Shown here piece after piece: positions 35,502 through 45,151 of a stretch of 64,000 nucleotides of DNA (its first letter is position 1; the number at the start of each line of letters is the position of its first letter). The stretch is from Planctomycetota bacterium (GTDB taxonomy: Bacteria; Planctomycetota; B15-G4). Under the pieces are notes generated by a model, which saw only the letters and a list, made by a program, of their open reading frames with translations, did not search any database and had not been told where the DNA came from. The DNA is taken from contig JAJDEQ010000102.1 of the NCBI GenBank assembly GCA_029259695.1, positions 1 through 64,000 of the forward strand, given 5' to 3'. Both the position numbers and the translations under genes were made by a program.

Positions 35502-36707
35502 ATGCGGCACATCGCCCCGTTCTTGGCCGCAGCATTGCTGACGGCCGTGCTGGCGCCCGGCGCGCTGGCCGATGGTCGCAACCCCGGCAGCGCGCTGGTC
35601 TACACCGTGCAGCGCTCGGGCCCCGGGTTCTTCACGGTGGTGAGCGTGACCAACACGAACCTGACCCCCGCGACTCCCACGAGTTTCGGCGGTAGCACGC
35701 TGGTGCACTTCGAGTACGCCAACGTGATCCCCAACCCGGTCGACCCGTGCCTGCCGCTCAACTGCGTGATCTTCGATCGCGTCGAGTTCCTCACGCCGGC
35801 CGACACGCTGTCGGTGCTGACCTCGTGTCACAACGCCGTGACGCCCAACGGCCAGCAGGGTTACCTGGTCGTCTCGGCCCAGAACCCCGGCCAGTTCGAC
35901 TGCCCCTGGACCTTCGACTACTTGATCGGCAGCTCGCTCGTGGTCAACGCATCGGGCGGGATGTACGGCGCCAACGCGCTGCCCTTCGAGGCCGTGGTGC
36001 AGACCATGCCGCCCATGGCGGCCGGCCCCCTGTGCACGGACGTCGACGGCGAGGGTGACCTGGACTTCGACGGCATCGAGTACGAGCCGGTGGCCGACGT
36101 GCTCTACGGCGGCTTCCTCGCTCCGGCCGGCGCTCAGCTCGCGCTGATCAACCTCACCGGCGGGCCGACGGCGCGCAACACGCTGCAGTTCGACATCTGG
36201 AACGACAACGAGTTCCCGCTCTCGACCACCAAGACCTTCGCCTGCTGGGTGGACGTCCCGCTCAGCGGCATCAGCCCGCTGTTCTCCGCCGGTTTCCTGG
36301 CGGGCGTGCCCAACGATCCCGCCGAACTCCAGCTCGCCTGCGCCGGCTTCGACAACGCGCCGGGCGACGGACCCTTGCCGACGGTGGAGACCGGCTGGTT
36401 CCGGATCGAGAGCATCAACGTCAGCACCCCCGGCGGCGAGACGATCGCCCTCGACGGCGCGGTCGTCGGCGCGATCACGGCGGGCACCGGCACCGTCACC
36501 GACGGTGGCAGCCTGCTCTGGGAGAGCACCGAGCAACAGTGCAACGGCGCGTTCCAGGACCTGCAGATCGACCCGCTCATGTGCATGGCGTTCTACGAGG
36601 AGGGCGAGCCCGGCGACGGGAAGGTGGTGGAGCCCGAGGGGCCGAACGACGGCGCCTGTCCGTGCGACGACCTCAAGTACGAGGAGATGGGTGAGGGCGG
36701 CATCTGA
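35502..36707 (+). CDS. Secreted protein of unknown function
   Basis: A 401-residue protein. The signal peptide is clear (LAAALLTAVLAPGALADG, cleavage about residue 24). The mature part is beta-rich and low in Lys, with phrases such as VVSVTNTNL, LQFDIWNDNEFPLSTTKTFACW and a C-terminal Cys pair (ACPCDDL). Repeated mention of names, borders and witness-like loops suggests a secreted scaffold, not an enzyme; I do not recognise the family. The strong ribosome binding site GAGGAGAG supports ATG 35502. It converges on the formate-THF ligase gene across a hairpin. Confidence 0.7.
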   Translation: MRHIAPFLAAALLTAVLAPGALADGRNPGSALVYTVQRSGPGFFTVVSVTNTNLTPATPTSFGGSTLVHFEYANVIPNPVDPCLPLNCVIFDRVEFLTPADTLSVLTSCHNAVTPNGQQGYLVVSAQNPGQFDCPWTFDYLIGSSLVVNASGGMYGANALPFEAVVQTMPPMAAGPLCTDVDGEGDLDFDGIEYEPVADVLYGGFLAPAGAQLALINLTGGPTARNTLQFDIWNDNEFPLSTTKTFACWVDVPLSGISPLFSAGFLAGVPNDPAELQLACAGFDNAPGDGPLPTVETGWFRIESINVSTPGGETIALDGAVVGAITAGTGTVTDGGSLLWESTEQQCNGAFQDLQIDPLMCMAFYEEGEPGDGKVVEPEGPNDGACPCDDLKYEEMGEGGI

Positions 36708-36769
36708 GCCGAGCCGGCCGACGAGTCCGTGGCTCACGGGCCGGCGAGCGAGCACGGGCCGGACCTGAC

Positions 36770-36787
36770 CCGCGGCATCAGCCGCGG
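36770..36787. terminator. Short hairpin between convergent genes
   Basis: CCGCGGC, ATCA, GCCGCGG: a perfect 7-bp stem in the 81-base convergent spacer, ending one base before the stop of the ligase gene. It probably serves both strands, although there is no U-tract. Confidence 0.55.
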
Positions 36788-36788
36788 C

Positions 36789-38489
36789 CTAGAACAGCCC
36801 CACGATCTCGCCCTGTTCGTCCACGTCGATCGACTCCGCTGAGGGACGCCTGGGCAGGCCGGGCATGGTCAGGATCGACCCCGTCAGCACCAGCAGGAAG
36901 CCCGCGCCGGCGCGCACCTCGATGTCGCGCAGGGGTACGTGGAAGTTCTTGGGCCGGCCCTTGAGGTCGGGGTCGGTGGACAGCGAGTACTGGGTCTTGG
37001 CCATGCAGATCGGCATGTGCCCGAAGCCCTCGGCGTCGAGCTTGCGGAAGCGCGCGCGCAGCTTCGTGTCGGCCACGATGTCCTCGGCGCCGTACACGCG
37101 CTGGCAGATCGTGCGCACCTTGTCGAGCAGCGGCACGTCGTCGGGGTAGAGCAGCTCGAAGGCCGGCGTCTCCTCGTCGAGCAGCCGTGCCACCTCGCGG
37201 GCCAGGTCCTCGGCACCGGCGCCGCCGTGCGCCCAGTGATCGGCGCGCACGGCCTTCGCGCCCAGTTCGCTCGCCGCGCGTTCGACGGTGGCGACCTCCT
37301 CGTCGGTGTCGCCGGTGAACTTGTTGATCGCCACGACGAGCGGCAGCCCGAAGCCGCGCACGCTCTCCACGTGCCGGGCCAGGTTGCCGATGCCGCGCTC
37401 GAGCGTCTTGGGGGCCGGGTGGTCCAGCTCCTTCTGCTTGGCGCCGCCCTGCAGCTTGAGCGCGCGGATCGTGGCCACGATCACCACGGCGTCGGGACGC
37501 AGGCCCGCCGAACGGCACTTGATGTCGAAGAACTTCTCCGCGCCCAGGTCGGCGCCGAAACCGGCTTCGGTCACCACCACGTCGGCCAGCTTGAGGGCCA
37601 GTCGCGTGGCGGCCACGCTGTTGCAGCCATGGGCGATGTTGGCGAACGGTCCGCCGTGCACGAAGGCCGGGTTGTTCTCCAGCGTCTGCACCAGGTTGGG
37701 GGCCAGGGCATCGCGCAGCAGAGCGGTCATGGCGCCCTGCACACCGAGTTCGGCGGCGGGCACCGGCTTCCGATCGTAGGTGTGGCCGATGATGATCTTG
37801 CCCAGCCGCTCGCGCAGATCGGCGAGCGACTCCGCCAGGCAGAAGATGGCCATGACCTCCGAGGCCGCGGTGATCTCGAAGCCCGTCTCGCGCGGCATGG
37901 AGTGGGTCGGCCCGCCGAGGCCGATGACGATGTCGCGCAGGGCCCGGTCGTTGAGGTCGATGGTGCGCTTCCAGGTCACCCGGCGCGGATCGATGCCCAG
38001 GGCGTTGCCCTGGTGGATGTGGTTGTCGATCGCGGCGGCCAGCAGGTTGTGGGCCATGCCGATGGCGTGGAAGTCGCCGGTGAAGTGGAGGTTGATGTCC
38101 TCCATGGGGACGACCTGGGCGTAGCCGCCGCCCGCCGCGCCGCCCTTCATGCCGAAGCAGGGGCCCAGGGACGGCTCGCGCAGGCAGATCGCCGTGCGCC
38201 GGCCGATGCGGTTGAGCGCGTCGCCCAGACCCACGGTGGTGGTCGTCTTGCCCTCACCCGCGGGCGTGGGGTTGATCGCCGTGACCAGCACGAGCTTGCC
38301 GTCGGGGCCGTCCTTGCGGTCCTCGAAGACACGCCGATCGACCTTGGCCTTGTCGTGGCCGTAGGGCCGCAGCTCATCGGCCGTGATGCCGAGGCGCGCG
38401 GCGACCTCGGCGATCGGGAGCATGTGAGCGGCCCGGGCGACATCGATGTCGCTGGGCACGGGAGAAGCCTGGCTTCCGGGAGACGGCAT
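36789..38489 (-). CDS. fhs: Formate-tetrahydrofolate ligase
   Basis: A 566-residue protein, full length for the family. It makes 10-formyl-THF from formate, THF and ATP in cytoplasmic one-carbon metabolism. Conserved segments in order are [20 protein letters not shown] (P-loop, about 72-91), [68 protein letters not shown], and [19 protein letters not shown] at the C-terminus. AAGGAG lies 7 bases before ATG 38489. It is a single gene; no folD or other folate gene is adjacent. Confidence 0.97.
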   Translation of the reverse strand: MPSPGSQASPVPSDIDVARAAHMLPIAEVAARLGITADELRPYGHDKAKVDRRVFEDRKDGPDGKLVLVTAINPTPAGEGKTTTTVGLGDALNRIGRRTAICLREPSLGPCFGMKGGAAGGGYAQVVPMEDINLHFTGDFHAIGMAHNLLAAAIDNHIHQGNALGIDPRRVTWKRTIDLNDRALRDIVIGLGGPTHSMPRETGFEITAASEVMAIFCLAESLADLRERLGKIIIGHTYDRKPVPAAELGVQGAMTALLRDALAPNLVQTLENNPAFVHGGPFANIAHGCNSVAATRLALKLADVVVTEAGFGADLGAEKFFDIKCRSAGLRPDAVVIVATIRALKLQGGAKQKELDHPAPKTLERGIGNLARHVESVRGFGLPLVVAINKFTGDTDEEVATVERAASELGAKAVRADHWAHGGAGAEDLAREVARLLDEETPAFELLYPDDVPLLDKVRTICQRVYGAEDIVADTKLRARFRKLDAEGFGHMPICMAKTQYSLSTDPDLKGRPKNFHVPLRDIEVRAGAGFLLVLTGSILTMPGLPRRPSAESIDVDEQGEIVGLF

Positions 38490-38704
38490 GGGGGCACTCC
38501 TTCCCAGCGGATCGCTGCGGGGCGCATGGTGACGGCTGGCCCGGGCCGGTGCAATCGGCGACCATGCCGGATCCTGATCGTCGCTCGCGAGGTCCCCCGC
38601 ATGAGCCGTGCACAGCCCCTGCCCGACACCCCGCACGGACGGCTGCCGTGCGCCGCGGCCCGCTCGGAGGCGACAGCCGGCGGGGACGTGGCGGGAGGCG
38701 CGTC

Positions 38705-39421
38705 ATGAACCCGCGGCGTGTCTGCGTCTGGTCGGGCCCGCGCAACGTCTCGACCGCGCTCATGTACAGCTTCGCCCAGCGTGCCGACACGCGCGTGGTG
38801 GACGAGCCGCTGTACGCCCACTACCTGCGCGTGTCAGGCGTCGATCACCCCGGCCGCGCGGACGTGCTGGCGGCCATGGAGAACGACGGCGAGGCGGTGG
38901 TGCGGGAGCTGGTGCTGGGGCCGTGCGACCGCCCGGTCCTGTTCATGAAGCAGATGGCTCATCACCTGGTGGACCTCGATTGGGGCTTCCTCGAGCAGAC
39001 GGCCAACGTGTTGCTGGTGCGTGACCCGGCCGAGGTGCTGGCATCGTTCCACAAGGTCGTCCCCGGCCCCACGTTGGCCGACACCGGGCTGGAGTTGCAG
39101 ACGCGGCTGCTGCACCACCTGCGCGAGCGCGGGCAGGAGCCGGCGGTGCTCGACGCCCGTCGTGTGCTGGAGGATCCGCCGGGCGTGTTGGCGCGCTTGT
39201 GTGAGCGCCTCGAGCTGCCCTTCGACGAACGCATGCTGTCGTGGCCGGCGCAGGCGCGCCCCGAGGACGGGGTGTGGGCGCCGCACTGGTACGCCTCGGT
39301 GCACCGCTCCACGGGCTTCGCGCCGTATCGCCCCAAGCACGAGCCCTTCCCGTCCCAACTCGATGCCACCCTGCGCGCGTGCCGGCGGCACTACGACGAG
39401 TTGCTGCCGCTGGCCCTGTGA
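38705..39421 (+). CDS. P-loop sulfotransferase-like protein
   Basis: A 238-residue cytoplasmic protein. The N-terminus carries the 5'-phosphosulfate-binding loop of the sulfotransferase superfamily (WSGPRNVSTALMYSF, about 8-22) and the downstream LLVRDPAEVLASF segment (3'-phosphate site, about 106-118). The active-site base is not obvious. ATG 38705 is the only start that keeps the P-loop near the N-terminus. It lies 58 bases before a class IV aminotransferase gene; I recall these two domains occurring fused in some eukaryotic proteins annotated as branched-chain-aminotransferase-like, so a joint reaction on an amino-acid-derived substrate is plausible. Confidence 0.8.
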   Translation: MNPRRVCVWSGPRNVSTALMYSFAQRADTRVVDEPLYAHYLRVSGVDHPGRADVLAAMENDGEAVVRELVLGPCDRPVLFMKQMAHHLVDLDWGFLEQTANVLLVRDPAEVLASFHKVVPGPTLADTGLELQTRLLHHLRERGQEPAVLDARRVLEDPPGVLARLCERLELPFDERMLSWPAQARPEDGVWAPHWYASVHRSTGFAPYRPKHEPFPSQLDATLRACRRHYDELLPLAL

Positions 39422-39479
39422 CGGCCGCGCGCGTCCCCGCCGGCCGGCCGACCCCGCTTCCCGCCGCGAGCTGAGAACC

Positions 39480-40433
39480 ATGCCACCCGCCGAATCCACC
39501 GCCACGGACGACGACTCCGGGTTGCGCGCGTCGCTGCCCGATCCGCGCAACGCCGACATCCAGGTCTGGGTGGGCGGGGAACTGCTGCCGCGGGCCGAGG
39601 CCAAGGTGTCGGTCTTCGACAGCTCGGTGCAGGGCGGCGATGCCGTGTGGGAAGGACTGCGCGTCTACGACGGCGGGATCTTCCGGCTGAGCGCGCACCT
39701 CGAGCGTCTCGAAGCGTCGGCGCGGGCCATGGCCTTCGCTGCGATTCCGTCGCGGGACGAGATCGTCGACGCCATCTGCCGCACCCTGCGCGCCAACGGC
39801 ATGCGCGACGGCGCGCACATCCGGCTCACCCTGACTCGCGGCGTCAAGCTCACCTCCGGCATGAGTCCCCACTGGAACACGGCTGGGCCCACGCTGATCG
39901 TGTTGGCCGAGTGGAAGCCGCCCGTGTTCGACAAACACGGCATCCGGCTGGTGACGTCGTCGGTGCGCCGCAACCCGCCCCAGTGCCTCGACTCGAAGAT
40001 CCACCACAACAACCTGATCAACAACATCCTGGCCAAGGTCGAAGCCAACCTGGCCGGTGTGGACGACGCGATCATGTTGGACGTCGAGGGCTACGTGGCC
40101 GAGACCAACGCCACGAACATCTTCCTGGTGAAGCGCGGCGAGCTGCACACGCCGCTGCCCGACCACTGCCTGCCGGGGATCACCCGGCGCACGGTCGTGG
40201 AGCTGGCTCGGGCCCACGACGTGCCCACCTTCGAGCGCCGCGTCTCGCTCTCCGAGTTCCACGCGGCCGACGAGGTCTTCACCACGGGAACCATGGGGGA
40301 GCTGGCGCCGGTGGTCGAGATCGACGGCCGGCGGCCGGCTGCGTCCGCCGGCGAGGTCGGGCCGGTCACGCGTCGACTGTCGGAACTGTACGCCGAGCTC
40401 ACGGCTTCGGAACGAGAACCGCTGCCCCTTTGA
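39480..40433 (+). CDS. Class IV PLP-dependent aminotransferase (BCAT-like)
   Basis: A 317-residue protein with the fold-IV pattern: VWVGGELLPRAEAKVSVFD (about 28-46), GDAVWEGLRVY, the PLP lysine in CLDSKIHHNNLINNI (about residue 173), EGYVAETNATNIF (glutamate contacting the PLP ring) and TTGTMGELAPV for phosphate binding. These support a branched-chain or D-amino-acid aminotransferase, but substrate specificity cannot be told apart by eye. An acidic N-terminal extension of about 25 residues is unusual. It is probably co-transcribed with the sulfotransferase-like gene. Confidence 0.9.
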   Translation: MPPAESTATDDDSGLRASLPDPRNADIQVWVGGELLPRAEAKVSVFDSSVQGGDAVWEGLRVYDGGIFRLSAHLERLEASARAMAFAAIPSRDEIVDAICRTLRANGMRDGAHIRLTLTRGVKLTSGMSPHWNTAGPTLIVLAEWKPPVFDKHGIRLVTSSVRRNPPQCLDSKIHHNNLINNILAKVEANLAGVDDAIMLDVEGYVAETNATNIFLVKRGELHTPLPDHCLPGITRRTVVELARAHDVPTFERRVSLSEFHAADEVFTTGTMGELAPVVEIDGRRPAASAGEVGPVTRRLSELYAELTASEREPLPL

Positions 40434-40536
40434 GACGGGTCAGAACCAACGTCGGCAGCGTCACGCTCGTTCCCGTGTGGCACCGCCACCCGTGCTGGGC
40501 TACGGTGACGCCCCGCTCGCACCCCTGGAGAACACG

Positions 40537-41826
40537 ATGTCCCTTCGCTGCTTGAGTCCCGCCCTGTTCGCCGCGGTCCTGTTGCTCGCGGTGGCGCCGA
40601 CCGAGGTTGCCGCCCAGGATGATTCGGCGCCCGCAGCGCGCAACAACAAGCCGCCGCGCCACCCCCCGGCGGACCCGCGCGCCGATGATCCGGCGGTCTG
40701 GCCCGGCGACGCCCTGCCCCCGGGCGCGATGCTGTTCGAGACCCGCAGCGGCCTGCGTTACGCGATCCTCGAACTGGGCAACGGCGAGCGGCCGAGCACG
40801 CCCTTCGACAAGGTCCAGGTGCACTACACCGGCTGGCTGACCAACGGCAGTGAGTTCGACTCGTCGCGGGGTGGAGCGCCTGCGTCGTTCGCGCTGAACG
40901 GTGTGATCGGCGGTTGGACCGAGGGCGTCCGGTACATGCCCGCCGGTTCCAAGTTCAAGTTCGTGATCCCGGCCGAGCTGGGCTACGGCGAGCGCGGCTC
41001 CCCGCCGAACATCGGGCCCGGCGCCACGCTGGTGTTCGACGTCGAGTTGCTGGCCGTCACCGATCGCGTCGACGTGCCCGACTTCGAACGGCCGGCGCGG
41101 GAGCAGTGCCAGGAGCTGGGCTTCGGCATCCTGCACCAGGTCGTGCGCGAGGGTGAGGGCGAGACGGTGCGCTGGAACGACAAGGTCAGCCTGCACTACA
41201 CCGCCTGGCTCGAGGACGGCACCCTGCTGGAGACATCGCTCAGCAATCCGCAGGCGGCCATGGCGAGCTGTTCCGCGATCCCCATGACCGGCCTGGCGAT
41301 GGGACTCGAGGTCATGCAGACCGGCGGCGTGAGCCGCTTCATCGTGCCGGCGCGACTGGCGTACGGGGAGCAGGGCGCTCCGCCCCAGGTGCCCCCGGGC
41401 ATGAACGTGATCTACCAGATCGAGGTGTTCGAGGTGGAGCCGGGCCCGCCCCCGCTGCCCACACCGGACTTCGTCCTGCCCGCGGAAGGCGAGCTGACGA
41501 CGACCGAGTCGGGCCTGCAGTACCAGATCGTGTCGCCGGGTGACGCCGTGCAGCCGACGGCGGAGAGCACGGTCGTGGCCCACTACGCGGGCTGGTTCCC
41601 CGACGGTCTGTTGTTCGACTCGAGTTGGCAGCGGGGCGAGCCCACCGAGTTCCCGCTGAACCGCGTGATCGCCGGCTGGACCGAGGGCCTGCAGCTGATC
41701 GGCGTGGGTGGCCACGTGCGCCTGGTGATCCCGGGTGACCTGGCCTACGGCGAGCGCGGCTTCCAGCTCAAGATCCCGCCGAACGCCACGCTGGTCTTCG
41801 ACATCCGTCTGGAACAGGTGAAGTAG
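40537..41826 (+). CDS. Exported protein with three FKBP-type peptidyl-prolyl isomerase domains
   Basis: A 429-residue protein. The signal peptide ends EVAAQ (about residue 27). Three tandem FKBP domains follow a Pro-rich linker: about 70-173 (VQVHYTGWLTNGSEFDSS, IPAELGYGERG), 190-305 (VSLHYTAWLEDGTLLETS, VPARLAYGEQGAP) and 320-429 (VVAHYAGWFPDGLLFDSS, IPGDLAYGERG). The middle copy is most divergent in its active-site loop (a Ser/Cys-rich segment instead of FxLN), so it may be a binding module. It acts in folding of exported proteins. Promoter not identified; the gene appears to be monocistronic. Confidence 0.93.
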   Translation: MSLRCLSPALFAAVLLLAVAPTEVAAQDDSAPAARNNKPPRHPPADPRADDPAVWPGDALPPGAMLFETRSGLRYAILELGNGERPSTPFDKVQVHYTGWLTNGSEFDSSRGGAPASFALNGVIGGWTEGVRYMPAGSKFKFVIPAELGYGERGSPPNIGPGATLVFDVELLAVTDRVDVPDFERPAREQCQELGFGILHQVVREGEGETVRWNDKVSLHYTAWLEDGTLLETSLSNPQAAMASCSAIPMTGLAMGLEVMQTGGVSRFIVPARLAYGEQGAPPQVPPGMNVIYQIEVFEVEPGPPPLPTPDFVLPAEGELTTTESGLQYQIVSPGDAVQPTAESTVVAHYAGWFPDGLLFDSSWQRGEPTEFPLNRVIAGWTEGLQLIGVGGHVRLVIPGDLAYGERGFQLKIPPNATLVFDIRLEQVK

Positions 41827-41890
41827 GCGGCGCGCCGGGCGGCTCCACGACACCGACCGTCCTGCACCCGGCGCCCCGCGCTCGATCGCT

Positions 41891-43723
41891 TCAGACCGGG
41901 TCGGCTGCGTGCGCGGGCCGGGGTGTGCGCACGGCGCGGGCCGTCCCGTGGGTCTCGCGCGTGGCGGCGGTGGCGTTCCAGTCGTGCAGTGCCCGGCTGT
42001 CGAGCGGCGGCTGGGGCACGCCCGCGCTGAGTTGCTGCTCCCGGATGCCGCGGTAGAGTGCGTCCCAGTCGGCGATCAGTTCCCGCTCGGCCCGGCGGCT
42101 GGTCCAGCGCGGGCCGAGCAGCATCGAACGCCAGGTGCGGAACAGGCTGCGCGCGGCGTGGCGCAGGGCGTCGGGCAGCTTGGCCGTGTCGTGGTCGTCC
42201 CACATACCGGTGACGCCCCGGCGGATCGTGCTGGCCTGGCGCCGTCGGCGGGTGTAGCGCGCGTTGGCCCGGAAGAAGCGTGCATACAGGCGCAGCGACC
42301 AGAGCGTCAGGCGCGCGCGCCCCATGCTCTCGCAGTAGCTGCGTGACGGGTACAGCTCGGTGTTCTGCAGGATGTGCCCGAAGTAGCCGCGGTCGAGCAC
42401 GATCCGTCCGGCGTCGTACTGACTGTCGAACAGCTGGGTACCGGGCAGGTTCATGTAGTACCCCGTGCTCAACTCGGTGGCGCCCGCCGCGGCCAGGCGG
42501 TCCATGAACGCCAGGTTCTCGCGCAGGTCGTCCTGCGTGTCGTGGGGGAAGCCGAGCACCACGAACACGGCCACGTTGAGTCCGGCTTCGGCGGCGGCCT
42601 GGACGCTGCCCAGGAGCGAGTCGCCGCCCATGCGCTTCTTGATCAGCTCGCGCGTGCCGTCGGCACCCGACTCCGGTGCGTAGGCCATGCCCACCATGCC
42701 CGAACGGCGCAGCAACTCGGCGACTTCCCGGTCCACGGACTCCGAACGGGTGCCGGTGGGCATCTGCCAGCGGATGTCCAGGCCCCGCGCGATGACCTCC
42801 TTGCAGAAGGCCACGATCCAGTCCTTGCGCAGGACGGCGGTCAGGTCCTGGAACGGGAAGTTGCGCGCGCCGTAGGTGGCCATGCCGTGTTCGATCTCGT
42901 CCACCACGGCGAGCGGATCGCGCGGTACCCAAGCGGTGGTCCACATGTTGGGGTTGGTGCAGTAGGTGCATTGGTACGGGCAGCCGCGCGTGGCGAGGAT
43001 CGGCAGGGTGATGCGTCGGTTGTAGACGCCGCCGACGAAGCGCCGGGCGTGATAGCCGGCGACGTCGAAGTGCTGCCAGGCCGGGCGCGGGATGCTGTCC
43101 ACGTCCGCTCGTCGCGGACGGCGCGGGTTGACGTGCACCTGGTCACCGTCCCGGAAGGCGATGCCCGTCACCGACGTGAGCGGTCGTCCTCGCTGCAAGG
43201 CGTCGACGAGTTCCACCATGGTCTGCTCGCCTTCGCCCAACACGATCACGTCGGCGGGGGCGGTGGCCAGGCAGAACTCGGGGCAGGCCGTGGCGTGCTC
43301 GCCACCCAGGACGATGGTCAGCTCGGGGCGCGCGCGGCGGATGGCGGTGACCAACAGCACGGCGGCCGGCCACTCGTGGGTGAAGATGACCGAGATGCCG
43401 ACGATGCGCGCCGCGGGCGGGATGCGCGCCGCGACGCCCGCGTCGTCGAGGCCGATCAGGTAGCCGCGGAAGTAGCGCGTGTGTCGGTCGGGCGCGGCAC
43501 CCACGGCATCGACGACGTGCACCGACTGTGCGGCGTGCTCCAGGGCCGCCGCGATGTAGGCCAGGCCGAGCGGCAGGGAGATCGACTGGGCGGAGAAGCG
43601 AAAGGCCTCTCCAGCCCGGGGACGGATCAGGCAGACCGGGGGCCGCGCGTGGGCCGCAGCTCCGCCGCTCGGGGCCCGGTCCTCACGAGCTCCCTGCTCG
43701 CCGTGCAGCGCTTGATCGTCCAT
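41891..43723 (-). CDS. B12-binding-domain radical SAM protein
   Basis: A 610-residue protein. After about 25 polar residues comes a cobalamin-binding-type Rossmann domain (CLIRPRAGE, SLPLGLAYIAAALE, ILGGEHATACPEF...), lacking a clear DxHxxG motif, so actual B12 binding is uncertain. The radical SAM core has RGCPYQCTYC (CxxxCxxC, about residues 247-254), PFQDLTAVL and GMAYAPESGADGT. A basic C-terminal region of about 130 residues is of no known type. These enzymes often methylate or rearrange lipids and hopanoid- or isoprenoid-like substrates; the target is unknown here. ATG 43723 is preferred; a GTG at 43747 is in frame. Confidence 0.88.
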   Translation of the reverse strand: MDDQALHGEQGAREDRAPSGGAAAHARPPVCLIRPRAGEAFRFSAQSISLPLGLAYIAAALEHAAQSVHVVDAVGAAPDRHTRYFRGYLIGLDDAGVAARIPPAARIVGISVIFTHEWPAAVLLVTAIRRARPELTIVLGGEHATACPEFCLATAPADVIVLGEGEQTMVELVDALQRGRPLTSVTGIAFRDGDQVHVNPRRPRRADVDSIPRPAWQHFDVAGYHARRFVGGVYNRRITLPILATRGCPYQCTYCTNPNMWTTAWVPRDPLAVVDEIEHGMATYGARNFPFQDLTAVLRKDWIVAFCKEVIARGLDIRWQMPTGTRSESVDREVAELLRRSGMVGMAYAPESGADGTRELIKKRMGGDSLLGSVQAAAEAGLNVAVFVVLGFPHDTQDDLRENLAFMDRLAAAGATELSTGYYMNLPGTQLFDSQYDAGRIVLDRGYFGHILQNTELYPSRSYCESMGRARLTLWSLRLYARFFRANARYTRRRRQASTIRRGVTGMWDDHDTAKLPDALRHAARSLFRTWRSMLLGPRWTSRRAERELIADWDALYRGIREQQLSAGVPQPPLDSRALHDWNATAATRETHGTARAVRTPRPAHAADPV

Positions 43724-43789
43724 GGCACTCTCGACCACCGACACCACTCTACCCGGGAGCGGGGTGGGGCGGGCGGGGGTGCCGCGGCG

Positions 43790-44815
43790 TCAGCGGGGCG
43801 AGCGTGTGTTGCGGGAGTCGTCGTCCAGCGAGGCGCCGTTGGTCGGCGGCGCGCCGTTGCGGTGACCGGCGTCCACGTCGTGCTCGATGGCGAACTTGAT
43901 CAGGTGCGCGGTGTTGGGCAGCTCGAGCTTGTTCAGCAGACGTTGGCGATACGTGGACACGGTGGACGGCGCGATCTTCAGGTAGTGGGCTGCCTGTTGG
44001 ATCGTCATGCACCGGGCGAAGCAGCGCAACAGCTCGAGTTCCTGTCGCGAGACGAGGTCGCGCCAGGTGCGACGGCTGCGGCTGCGACCTCGGAAGCGCG
44101 CGAGTGCCGCGGTGCGCTCGGGGTTGAGGAAGAACGCGCCGGCCGTCACTTCGCGGATGGCCTTGGGGAACTCCTCGAGCCGGTCGTTGATGCTCAGGTA
44201 GCCCTGGGCGCCGGCGTCGACGGCGGCCACCATGGTCTCGGTGGCGTCACCGAGGTCTACCGCGATGATCGCCGTGCCGCGGCAGGCACGGGCGGCGGTC
44301 TCGATGGCGACCATGTCGTGGTCGCCGTCGATCTGGATCTCCATCACGAGCACGTGCGGGCGCAGGGCGACGACCTGGGCCAGGGTCTCCTCGACGGAGG
44401 AGGTCACGCCCACCACGTCCATGTCGGGCTCGATGTCGAAGGCCGACAGCACGCCGCGCCTGAGCACGGGGAATGCATCCGCGACGAGGATGCGCTTCAC
44501 CGTTCCGTTGGCAGAGGCGCTTCGCGGGGCGACCGCGGAGTCGGCGCGACGCACGCTCGCGGGCCGCGGAGGGGCGCTGCCACGCGACGCGCCGAGGACA
44601 TCGGCACGGCCGCTGACGGCCTGGCCCTGCGTCCCGTCGTAGGGCGTGGCATCGCCGCTCTCGTTCACGCCTGCGGGCGCCCGGCCATGGGCCGTCGTCC
44701 CGGGCGCCGCCTTGGCTTGCGGTGGTGCTGCACGGCTCTGCGCCCGCTGCGGGCGGGTGGGCGTGGGCGTCGCCCCCGGGGCCGGCTCGAGTGAGTGGTT
44801 GTTCGGCTCGTACAT
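43790..44815 (-). CDS. LuxR/NarL-type regulator with degenerate receiver domain
   Basis: A 341-residue protein. A disordered Pro/Ala N-terminus (1-105) precedes a receiver-like domain (about 107-226) and a GerE/LuxR helix-turn-helix (about 254-318, LVSRQELELLRCF... APSTVSTYRQRLLNKL). The receiver is altered at key sites: the phosphoacceptor is Glu159 (VLVMEIQ) instead of Asp, the acidic pair is Asp113-Ala114 (VADAF), and the conserved Lys is missing (GYLSIN). It therefore probably works without phosphorylation. It is divergent from a sigma-factor gene across 336 bases, so the two may share a control region. Confidence 0.87.
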   Translation of the reverse strand: MYEPNNHSLEPAPGATPTPTRPQRAQSRAAPPQAKAAPGTTAHGRAPAGVNESGDATPYDGTQGQAVSGRADVLGASRGSAPPRPASVRRADSAVAPRSASANGTVKRILVADAFPVLRRGVLSAFDIEPDMDVVGVTSSVEETLAQVVALRPHVLVMEIQIDGDHDMVAIETAARACRGTAIIAVDLGDATETMVAAVDAGAQGYLSINDRLEEFPKAIREVTAGAFFLNPERTAALARFRGRSRSRRTWRDLVSRQELELLRCFARCMTIQQAAHYLKIAPSTVSTYRQRLLNKLELPNTAHLIKFAIEHDVDAGHRNGAPPTNGASLDDDSRNTRSPR

Positions 44816-45151
44816 CGCTTCTCTTTCGCTCTCCGCATCGCCACGCCTGATCGCGCAAGGCTCTGCCTCGGTTCCGAGAAAGAGAGAGAAGGGGCGTTCT
44901 GCGGACAGCCAAATCCGGAAATTCCCGCCGGCCGAGAATTCGCGATTTCGATGTCCCAGGGCCAGCCGACATGCCGCTAGATGCATGACAAGCGGCGGCG
45001 GAGCGCGGTGCCGCCTCGTGCCGGGCTCGACTGGGCCCGGACGGGCTCTGTCACCGCCGTCACGGCAGGAAATTGGCAGGTAACCTAGATCAATTGCCCT
45101 TGATGGGTCCCCCGGAGTACCCCCGGGGCCGGGTGGAAGACCGGCACGTTC
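44816..45151. promoter_or_regulatory. Divergent control region between the LuxR-type and sigma-factor genes
   Basis: The part at 44880-44960 is clearly richer in A/T than its surroundings (AAATCCGGAAATTCCCG, GAATTCGCGATTTCGATG), as expected for promoters in a high-GC genome. A second A/T-rich patch, AAATTGGCAGGTAACCTAGATC, lies about 65 bases before the sigma-factor ATG. I could not assign -35/-10 boxes with confidence. Confidence 0.4.

Noticed and set aside
45060-45110. Sigma-54 promoter (TGGC...TTGC)
   Set aside because: The GG-GC distance is too long for a -24/-12 element.
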